13,396 nt of DNA from Nitrospirota bacterium (GTDB lineage Bacteria; Nitrospirota; CAKKRA01; 9FT-COMBO-42-15). Position numbers and translations under genes: made by a program. Location: positions 1 to 13,396 of the forward strand of contig JAHFEP010000070.1 in assembly GCA_023248415.1 (NCBI GenBank), given 5' to 3'. Shown piece by piece: positions 7,212 to 12,312 of the stretch. Under the pieces are notes generated by a model. That model was not told the DNA's origin. It saw only the letters and a list, made by a program, of their open reading frames with translations, and searched no databases. How positions within the stretch are numbered: position 1 is the stretch's first letter; each line of letters begins with the position of its first letter.

Positions 7212-7613
7212 ATGTCCATAAACATGATTAATGCGCATGAAGAAAAACTAAAATCGCTTTACATTACGGAGTGGCCATATAGAGTTTTTATAGCAATTAG
7301 CATTATTACTGTTATTCTCTTTTCACCTGCGTACGGACAGGATGCAAGACAAGCGCCACCTGAAGTCGTAAAGGCCATCCCAATATCTTTGGTTTATGAG
7401 GGCTCAATAGTATCTGTTATATGGGAGTCGCAGAAGAAAGATATTGAGCTTCTGTATAAAGATGGGAAATGGCGCATTAATAGAGGAAGGCTCAACGTTG
7501 ACAATATCAAGGGCAGGGTCTCCATTGTCGGCGTAGTAGATAAAGACACACCTCTTGAGCATGGCATGCTTCTTCATGGTAATGAGCTCATCTTTACTAT
7601 TGAAATCAAGTAA
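7212..7613 (+). CDS. Small exported or membrane-anchored protein of unknown function
   Basis: 133 residues; I do not recognise a family. The N-terminus (residues 1-22) is long and charged. A hydrophobic stretch follows (about 23-41: YRVFIAISIITVILFSPAY), ending in AYGQ, a plausible signal peptidase I site, so the mature part of about 90 residues should lie outside the cytoplasm. The mature domain has alternating beta-like segments (VVKAIPISLVYEGSIVSVIW, GRVSIVGVVDKD, ELIFTIEIK) and no cysteines. The start is uncertain: ATG at 7212 or 7224, neither with a Shine-Dalgarno sequence. It begins 19 nt after tRNA-Leu with no terminator between, so it may be expressed by read-through from the tRNA promoter. 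The next gene downstream has its own promoter. Confidence 0.65.
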   Translation: MSINMINAHEEKLKSLYITEWPYRVFIAISIITVILFSPAYGQDARQAPPEVVKAIPISLVYEGSIVSVIWESQKKDIELLYKDGKWRINRGRLNVDNIKGRVSIVGVVDKDTPLEHGMLLHGNELIFTIEIK

Positions 7614-7625
7614 ATCATTTTTTTC

Positions 7626-7654
7626 TTGACATAATTATTTTTTTTATGTATAAT
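7626..7654 (+). promoter_or_regulatory. Consensus sigma70 promoter of the Rrf2/YezD unit
   Basis: TTGACA (7626-7631), a 17-nt spacer, then TATAAT (7649-7654): a perfect match to the housekeeping consensus. The predicted start point is about 7661, leaving a leader of about 25 nt. A promoter this strong would normally need a repressor, which the overlapping dyad may supply. Confidence 0.8.
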
Positions 7655-7676
7655 TCCTACCATTCCGATAGGGATT
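7652..7676. promoter_or_regulatory. Candidate Rrf2 autoregulatory operator (dyad)
   Basis: An inverted repeat of AATTCCTA (7652-7659) and TAGGGATT (7669-7676), 7 of 8 positions complementary, with a 9-nt centre. It overlaps the -10 box and covers the predicted start point, 9 nt upstream of the Rrf2 start codon. Position and symmetry suit repression by the dimeric Rrf2 protein encoded next; the assignment to Rrf2 is inference. Confidence 0.5.
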
Positions 7677-7685
7677 ATATAGATT

Positions 7686-8135
7686 ATGAAAATAAGCGCT
7701 AAAGGTGAATATGGGATTATTGCATTAATAGATGTTGCGAATTATTATGGTGGAGAGCCAATTCAGGCCAAGAGTATTGCAAACCGTTATAATATCCCTG
7801 AACGCTTTCTTGAACAGATCATGACAACCCTGAAAAAGGCAGGCCTTGTAAAGAGCATCAGAGGCAGCCATGGCGGTTATCAGTTGGCAAAGACACCGTG
7901 GGAAATAACGCTCGGTGATGCGCTCAAGGCATTGGATGGCGATATATCTCCTATGTATTGCGTATCAGAGAATAACAAAGAACAATGCTCAAAGGAGAGG
8001 CTGTGCACCATTAAAGATGTATGGGAAGAGATCAGGGGCTGTATACAAAAGACCCTGTCATCCATAACATTAAAGGATATGTGCAACAAAAAGATGGAAA
8101 GGGAGATGAAGGCAGCACATATGTATTTTATATGA
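7686..8135 (+). CDS. Rrf2-family transcriptional regulator, probably Fe-S binding
   Basis: 149 residues, the normal Rrf2 length. The N-terminal winged helix (MKISAKGEYGIIALIDVANY, then IPERFLEQIMTTLKKAGLVKSIRGSHGGYQLAK at residues 37-69) is diagnostic for the family. Three cysteines follow the dimerisation helix region: C92, C101 and C107 (spacing x8, x5). That resembles the cluster-binding cysteines of IscR and NsrR, while the sulfur regulator CymR lacks such a trio. Two more, C119 and C133, lie in the C-terminus. Expected role: a DNA-binding sensor of Fe-S, sulfur or redox status. Its neighbours (YezD, sulfite reductase, TusA, APS reductase) make sulfur assimilation the likely target. It probably represses its own consensus promoter. 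No strong ribosome binding site is visible. Confidence 0.93.
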   Translation: MKISAKGEYGIIALIDVANYYGGEPIQAKSIANRYNIPERFLEQIMTTLKKAGLVKSIRGSHGGYQLAKTPWEITLGDALKALDGDISPMYCVSENNKEQCSKERLCTIKDVWEEIRGCIQKTLSSITLKDMCNKKMEREMKAAHMYFI

Positions 8136-8160
8136 TTAAAGCTGAGGCAAAGGTATAGCT

Positions 8161-8328
8161 ATGAACGATGTTAATAAAAATAATATTCAGAGAGAACAAA
8201 TATCTGAGAGCATGGTTAAAGAGATAATAAAGGCCATTAATCAAGTAAGACATGGCGAGGTGACTATAATCGTACAGGATTCTAAGGTGATTCAGATAAA
8301 TAAGATTGAGAAGAGGAGATTTGCATGA
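8161..8328 (+). CDS. YezD/DUF2292-family small protein
   Basis: 55 residues, 25 nt downstream of the Rrf2 gene and on the same strand. The C-terminal half carries the family pattern: EIIKAINQVRHGEVTIIVQD, then KVIQINKIEKRRF, a short helix followed by a beta hairpin and a basic-aromatic end. In other bacteria such small proteins are encoded beside Rrf2-type regulators and sulfur-assimilation genes; the molecular role is not established. There are no cysteines or membrane segments, so it is a soluble cytoplasmic protein. It is followed by a 195-nt non-coding stretch with strong RNA structure before the sulfite reductase gene. Confidence 0.82.
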   Translation: MNDVNKNNIQREQISESMVKEIIKAINQVRHGEVTIIVQDSKVIQINKIEKRRFA

Positions 8329-8400
8329 GGCATCTGAGAAAGTCGTAGGTCTTACGGCTTAAGAGGCACAACTGTATTTATGGCTGACCAGTCAACTGGA
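8329..8400 (+). promoter_or_regulatory. Structured leader upstream of the sulfite reductase operon (class unknown)
   Basis: The RNA can form a hairpin with stem AAGTCGTA/TACGGCTT (8 bp, one G-U) and loop GGTCT at 8339-8359. A second hairpin, CCAG-TCAA-CTGG, lies just before the terminator and may be extended by GGCT/GGCC. It sits directly ahead of an intrinsic terminator and the sulfite reductase gene, the layout of an attenuator or riboswitch. It does not match the SAM-I, TPP, cobalamin or T-box consensus as I know them. It could be merely the 3' UTR of the YezD gene. Confidence 0.35.
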
Positions 8401-8499
8401 GGCCCTCCTTCGCTAAAGCTACGGAAGGGTAAACCCATTTATTATCTGTAATGGGCAAAGCCCTCCGAAGCCTTGGCGTAGGAGGGCCTTTTTGTTTTT
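8401..8499 (+). terminator. Intrinsic terminator built from two facing palindromes
   Basis: Left arm GGCCCTCC (8401-8408) pairs with GGAGGGCC (8481-8488), followed by TTTTTGTTTTT (8489-8499). Pairing continues inward for about 29 nt with a few mismatches. A central hairpin CCCATT/AATGGG occupies 8434-8456. Each arm can also fold by itself: CCTTC/GAAGG on the left, and CCCTCC/GGAGGG with inner GCC/GGC on the right. The right-arm hairpin plus the T-tract is alone a good terminator. The paired-palindrome layout suggests an interspersed repeat recruited as a terminator. Confidence 0.75.
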
Positions 8500-8523
8500 A
8501 ATGACAAAATATAGGAGGAAAAA

Positions 8524-9456
8524 ATGACAGACAGGTTTATTGAGGATAAGCAGAATGTATTTGAAACAGAAAAAGGCAAGTTTGATTTAAAAACGCTTTT
8601 GTCAGGCGGTTTTATCAAACAGCGGCAAAAGGAGCTTTTCACAATCAGATGCCGTGTTCCAGCAGGAAGGCTTGATGCAAAGAAGATGAAAAAGATAGCA
8701 GAGGTGGCAGAAAAATACGGTAAAGGCTTTGTCCACCTCTCCTTCAGGCAGTCAGCAGAGATACCCTATGTGAATATAAAAGACTTCGCTGCTGTAACAA
8801 AGGAGCTGTCAGAGGTCGGCCAGACCATTGCCTCCTGCGGGCCAAGGGTAAGGGCTATGACTGCTTGCGGCGGATGCGAATATAACCCAAACGGACTTAC
8901 AGATACACAGGGTCTTGCCATAGAGATGGATAAAAAATTTTTTGGCACAGATACCCCTCATAAATTTAAAATTTCCTTCTCTGGCTGCCCCATAGACTGT
9001 GCAAGAACAAGAGAGATGGACCTCGGGTTTCAGGGTGTTGTTGAGCCTGTATGGGATGAGGCGCTTTGCGATGGCTGCACACTCTGCGCAAAGGCATGTA
9101 AGGAAGGGGCGATTGTATCAGATGAGGATGGCAAGCCCATATTTGACCCTGAGAAGTGCATTTATTGCGGGGACTGCATACGCGTATGCCCAACAGAATC
9201 GTGGAAGGCAAAGAGATACGGACACATGGTGCGCATCGGCGGCAAGCATGGAAGGCACCCAAGAGAGGCAGATGTTGTAAGGATATTTATTTCAGATGAA
9301 GAGGTGTCTTCAGTAATTGAAAAGGTTGTAAATTGGTATCAGAAGAACGGCAAGAGAGGTGAAAGGATAGGTTTGACAATTGAACGTCTTGGGCTTGAGA
9401 AATTTAAAGAGGAGGTCTTTGGGGAAAAGGAGGTGGAGGTGGAAAGTGGAAGGTAG
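8524..9456 (+). CDS. Siroheme/4Fe-4S sulfite (nitrite) reductase with two ferredoxin clusters
   Basis: 310 residues. AGGAGG lies 5 nt before the ATG. Residues 37-95 form the ferredoxin-like half domain of nitrite/sulfite reductases (FTIRCRVPAGRL, then GFVHLSFRQSAEIP). Residues 105-160 hold the siroheme/4Fe-4S ligand region, with GCPIDCAR giving C155-x3-C159. A bacterial ferredoxin insert follows with two CX2CX2CX3C motifs (C182/185/188/192 and C212/215/218/222), then the C-terminal half domain. The size and ferredoxin insert match the small Dsr-like or AsrC-like group (COG2221) rather than CysI. It probably reduces sulfite to sulfide in the cytoplasm. Oddity: the usual CX5C before C155 is replaced by C115-G-G-C118, with Asn121 where the second Cys is expected. 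The following TusA and APS reductase genes support a sulfur-assimilation role. Nitrite reduction is the main alternative. Confidence 0.87.
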   Translation: MTDRFIEDKQNVFETEKGKFDLKTLLSGGFIKQRQKELFTIRCRVPAGRLDAKKMKKIAEVAEKYGKGFVHLSFRQSAEIPYVNIKDFAAVTKELSEVGQTIASCGPRVRAMTACGGCEYNPNGLTDTQGLAIEMDKKFFGTDTPHKFKISFSGCPIDCARTREMDLGFQGVVEPVWDEALCDGCTLCAKACKEGAIVSDEDGKPIFDPEKCIYCGDCIRVCPTESWKAKRYGHMVRIGGKHGRHPREADVVRIFISDEEVSSVIEKVVNWYQKNGKRGERIGLTIERLGLEKFKEEVFGEKEVEVESGR

Positions 9457-9739
9457 GCTTGTTTTAAAGGAAAAGATAATTGCATCTGATGTTCTGGATG
9501 TAGTCGGGCTCTGCTGTCCCATGCCCTTGGCGCTTACAATGGAGAGGATAAAGGAGATGAAGAATAGCGAGATATTAGAGGTTCTTCTTGATGATGAAGA
9601 GGCTGTATTAGATATTCCAAAATGGTGCAAAAAGGACGGCCACAGGTTTTTAAGGCTTGAAAAAGAAGGGGATATATACAAGCTGTATATTAAAAAAGGA
9701 GGTGTTTATGAGTATACAAGCACTACAAACAGAGAATGA
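9446..9739 (+). CDS. tusA: TusA/SirA-family sulfur carrier protein
   Basis: 97 residues from the GTG at 9446, which has GGAGGT 5 nt upstream; earlier in-frame codons lie deep in the reductase gene and give a non-homologous leader. The core is typical TusA: LDVVGLCCPMPL with the persulfide-carrying Cys24 in the CPxP motif, then a helix (ALTMERIKEMK), LEVLLDDEEAVLDIPKWCKKDGH and a final strand. Two features are unusual: an extra Cys23 beside the active Cys24, and a C-terminal extension of about 14 residues overlapping the next gene. It overlaps the sulfite reductase gene by 11 nt and the APS reductase gene by 32 nt, so all three should be translated from one mRNA. Its likely role is to carry persulfide sulfur to or from neighbouring enzymes; the exact partner is inferred. 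Confidence 0.87.
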   Translation: MEGRLVLKEKIIASDVLDVVGLCCPMPLALTMERIKEMKNSEILEVLLDDEEAVLDIPKWCKKDGHRFLRLEKEGDIYKLYIKKGGVYEYTSTTNRE

Positions 9740-10418
9740 AGATATAAAGGAGTTAGTTGATTCTTTGAATTTTAAAGACAAGGTAGAGAGGTCTCTTGCC
9801 TTAATAGACGAGGCATACAAAAAATACGGCGATTCACTGGCGGTTGCAAACAGCCTCGGCAAGGATTCGCTCGTTGTCTGGGATTTGGCAAAGAAGGTGT
9901 CGTCTGATATCAGCGGGTTTATTGTAACCACCCGCTTTAAGCCGCCAGAGACGATACAGTTTATGGATAGACTTGTATCTCGTTACCCTGAGTTAAAGAT
10001 TTATAAGAATGATATATCTATTCAGGAAGGACTATATGAATTTGACCCTGACAGATGCTGTGAACTTCTTAAAGTAGCGCCCACGCGCAGGGCAATTGAA
10101 GAGATGAATGTCTCCTGCTGGGTTACAGGCTTAAGATGCACAGAAGGAAGGACAAGGACAGATTTTAAAGAGATAGAGGAAAGGGATGAGGGTTTAGTTA
10201 AGCTCAATCCCATCCTCCTCTGGAAAGAGCGTGAAATTTGGCAATATCTGGCGCTCTACAATGTGGAGGTGAATCCTCTCTACAAAGAGGGCTACCGCTC
10301 CCTTGGCTGCGCGCCTTGCACACGGATTACAAGCGATGAAAATGAACGTGCAGGCAGATGGATAGGCACAAGCAAGTGCGGCGGAGAGTGCGGGATACAT
10401 ACAAAACCGCTTAGATAA
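9708..10418 (+). CDS. cysH: Adenylylsulfate (APS) reductase, 4Fe-4S type, CysH family
   Basis: 236 residues. The ATG at 9708 follows AAAGGAGG at 5 nt spacing; the longer open frame from 9657 would sit inside tusA and adds no homologous residues. Motifs: NSLGKDSLVV (48-57), a PP-loop variant in which Leu replaces the usual Gly of SGGKDS. Next come DRCC with C117-C118, GLRCTEGRTRTDF (141-153), CAPC with C201 and C204, and the C-terminal ECGIH with catalytic Cys228. The CC...CXXC set holds a 4Fe-4S cluster and marks APS-using reductases, as opposed to cluster-free PAPS reductases. The reaction is APS plus thioredoxin giving sulfite and AMP, in the cytoplasm. It supplies the substrate for the sulfite reductase encoded two genes upstream. 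ATP sulfurylase is not in the window. Confidence 0.93.
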   Translation: MSIQALQTENEDIKELVDSLNFKDKVERSLALIDEAYKKYGDSLAVANSLGKDSLVVWDLAKKVSSDISGFIVTTRFKPPETIQFMDRLVSRYPELKIYKNDISIQEGLYEFDPDRCCELLKVAPTRRAIEEMNVSCWVTGLRCTEGRTRTDFKEIEERDEGLVKLNPILLWKEREIWQYLALYNVEVNPLYKEGYRSLGCAPCTRITSDENERAGRWIGTSKCGGECGIHTKPLR

Positions 10419-10431
10419 AATATTTAACAAA

Positions 10432-10460
10432 GCAGGGGCAGGTTTTAAACCTGCCCCTGC
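10432..10460 (-). terminator. Near-perfect palindrome, probable terminator of polX and REP-like repeat
   Basis: GCAGGGGCAGG (10432-10442) faces CCTGCCCCTGC (10450-10460) around TTTTAAA: a 14-bp perfect inverted repeat with a 1-nt centre. In the polX direction it is followed by TTTGTTAAATATTTT, a plausible U-rich tract. In the cysH direction the next bases (AATTTC) are a poor U-tract. It contains the polX stop codon. Its TTTA-type centre and CAGGT/ACCTG flanks resemble the palindromes at 4177-4222. Confidence 0.65.
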
Positions 10461-12190
10461 AATTTCAGCATCTTGAGCACATCATTCAGCGGCCTTGTGT
10501 TGAGAATATCCTCCTTTTCAAGCCAGCCGCGGCGCGCTGTGTAAACGCCGAATCTTATGTTCTCCATCTGCATCTTATTGTGCGAGTCTGTGGATATGGC
10601 AACCATTACACCAATATCCTTTGCGAGTTTGCAATGTATGTCATTTAAATCAAGCCTGTCAGGATAGGCATTAAGCTCCATTATTACATTATTCCTTTTT
10701 GCCGCCTCCATGACCTTTTTCATATTTAATGGATAAGGCTCCCTTGCAGCGATGAGCCTTCCTGTTGGATGGGCTATTATATTCACAATGCCTGATTCTA
10801 TTGCCTTGATTAGCCTATTTGTCATTTCATCCTCTGTCATATTGAATCTTGAATGCACAGCGCCAACTACAATATCCAATTTCTCCAACACCTTTTTGTC
10901 AAGGTCAAGAGAACCATCTGCCTTAATATCAACCTCTGTGCCTTTTAATATCTTAAATTTCAAATTTAGCGCTTCAAATTTCGCATTTATTTTTTCTATC
11001 TCCTCTATCTGTTTTAACAGCCTCTTTTCATCCAATCCATGCGCAATGCCGACTGCCTTTGAGTGCTCTGTTATGGCAATGTATTTATAGCCCTTTTTCA
11101 TTGCATATTCTGCCATCTCCTCTATTGTATTGCTGCCGTCACTCTCTTTTGTATGGATATGAAAATCACCCTTTATATCCTTTATCTCAACAAGCTCAGG
11201 CAGTTTATTTTTTTCTGCTGCCTCTATCTCTCCCCTGTTCTCCCTCAATTCAGCAGGTATCCACGGAAGGCCAACTGCCTTATACACATCCTCTTCGCTT
11301 TCTCCTGCAATCCATTTATCATCCTTCTCCCTGAATACGCCATATTCGCTGAGCTTCAAGCCCATCCTCTTTGCCCTGTCCCGTATAGCAATATTGTGCT
11401 GTTTTGAGCCTGTAAAATACTGCAAGGCAGCGCCAAAGGCCTTTTTATCAAGAACACGCACATCTGCCTGAAGACCATTTTTTAATATTACAGTGGACTT
11501 TGTCTCACCCTTGGCAACAACAGTGTCAACATCAGGATATGCAGCAAACCTGTCCATCACAGGCGCACTTTTTTTACATGTAACAAGTATGTCAATATCT
11601 CCAATGGTATCCTTCCATCTTCTTAGGCTCCCTGCTGGCTGGACATCAAATACATCAGGTGCCTTTTTAAGATACTCAACAAGCGGCTCTGCATAGGAGA
11701 GCGCTACAGCAATCTTGAACCTGCCTTCACTTCCCTTAAGGCCTTTAATTGCCTTTAATATATTTGCCTCTGTCTTTTCACCCATGCCGGGAAGGCCTCT
11801 CAGCTTGCCTGCACTTGCAGCCTTCTCAAGGTCAGAGATATTTTTTATGCCGAGCTCTTCATAGAGGAGTTTTACCTTTTTTGGCCCGACACCCTGCACC
11901 CTAAGAAGCTCAAGAAGGCCTGATGGAAATTCCTTTAACAGCTCCTGATGATATGAGCATCTTCCTGTTTTAAGAATCTCAACAATCTTTTCGTGTATGC
12001 TCTTGCCAATACCCGGTATCTCTTCAAGCTCCTTTTCATTCCTCTCAACAATTGCCTTTACACTTTCAGGCAGGCCTTCTATAACAATACCTGCGTTTCT
12101 GTATGAGCGCACACGAAAGGGGTTCTCTCCCTTAATCTCCAGGAGGTCTGCTATCTCATAGAAAATCTTTGCTATATCTGCGTTTTCCAT
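10445..12190 (-). CDS. polX: Bacterial family X DNA polymerase with C-terminal PHP exonuclease domain
   Basis: 581 residues, standard for bacterial PolX. N-terminal helix-hairpin-helix motifs occupy about residues 54-64 (EEIPGIGKSI), 96-107 (RVQGVGPKK) and 131-141 (RGLPGMGEKT). The polymerase palm carries AGSLRRWKDTIGDIDILV at 186-203 with catalytic D198 and D200, and D243 (ADVRVLD). YFTGSKQHN follows at 258-266. The PHP domain starts at about residue 341: GDFHIHTKESDG (H344, H346), TEHSK (H376), then AHPTGR and STDSHN. Expected activities are gap-filling synthesis and Mn-dependent 3'-5' exonuclease or AP-endonuclease in base-excision repair. All metal ligands I looked for are present. The ATG follows directly on the stop of the proposed native frame of the small upstream ORF (TAAATG), and the gene ends inside a palindrome. 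Confidence 0.95.
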   Translation of the reverse strand: MENADIAKIFYEIADLLEIKGENPFRVRSYRNAGIVIEGLPESVKAIVERNEKELEEIPGIGKSIHEKIVEILKTGRCSYHQELLKEFPSGLLELLRVQGVGPKKVKLLYEELGIKNISDLEKAASAGKLRGLPGMGEKTEANILKAIKGLKGSEGRFKIAVALSYAEPLVEYLKKAPDVFDVQPAGSLRRWKDTIGDIDILVTCKKSAPVMDRFAAYPDVDTVVAKGETKSTVILKNGLQADVRVLDKKAFGAALQYFTGSKQHNIAIRDRAKRMGLKLSEYGVFREKDDKWIAGESEEDVYKAVGLPWIPAELRENRGEIEAAEKNKLPELVEIKDIKGDFHIHTKESDGSNTIEEMAEYAMKKGYKYIAITEHSKAVGIAHGLDEKRLLKQIEEIEKINAKFEALNLKFKILKGTEVDIKADGSLDLDKKVLEKLDIVVGAVHSRFNMTEDEMTNRLIKAIESGIVNIIAHPTGRLIAAREPYPLNMKKVMEAAKRNNVIMELNAYPDRLDLNDIHCKLAKDIGVMVAISTDSHNKMQMENIRFGVYTARRGWLEKEDILNTRPLNDVLKMLKLQGQV

Positions 12191-12311
12191 TTAAGCAATC
12201 TTTTTTCCAATAAATGCGGAGAAATATCCAGCAGCGTATCTTAAAAAAACCTGCAACAAGCTCAACAATGCCAAGAGAGATGAGAACAATAGCCATTATT
12301 TTGTGATTCAT
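12191..12311 (-). pseudogene. Small hydrophobic ORF interrupted by a frameshift in a T7 run
   Basis: On the minus strand the ATG at 12311 is preceded by GGTGG and sits 1 nt after the stop of the cytochrome gene. It encodes MNHKIMAIVLISLGIVELVA, a membrane-helix sequence. At a run of seven T (complement of 12243-12249) the reading frame changes. If one T is removed, it continues GFLRYAAGYFSAFIGKKIA and stops with TAA at 12193-12191, immediately before the polX ATG, giving 39 residues. In the frame as written it runs into polX out of frame. The clean TAAATG junction and the protein-like second half argue that the native gene is the single-frame version. A sequencing or assembly error, a true mutation, or slippage are all possible. 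The family is not recognised. Confidence 0.45.
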
Positions 12312-12312
12312 A

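Noticed and set aside
8329..8400. SAM, TPP or cobalamin riboswitch
   Set aside because: CTGAGA at 8334 recalls TPP, and a SAM riboswitch would suit sulfur genes, but the other conserved core segments of these classes are absent.
9657..9707. Start of APS reductase at 9657
   Set aside because: The segment lies within tusA in another frame and lacks homology; ATG 9708 has AAAGGAGG at proper spacing.
10432..10460. Strong terminator for the sulfur operon on the plus strand
   Set aside because: The hairpin is excellent but is followed by AATTTC rather than a T-tract on the plus strand; it fits the polX direction better.
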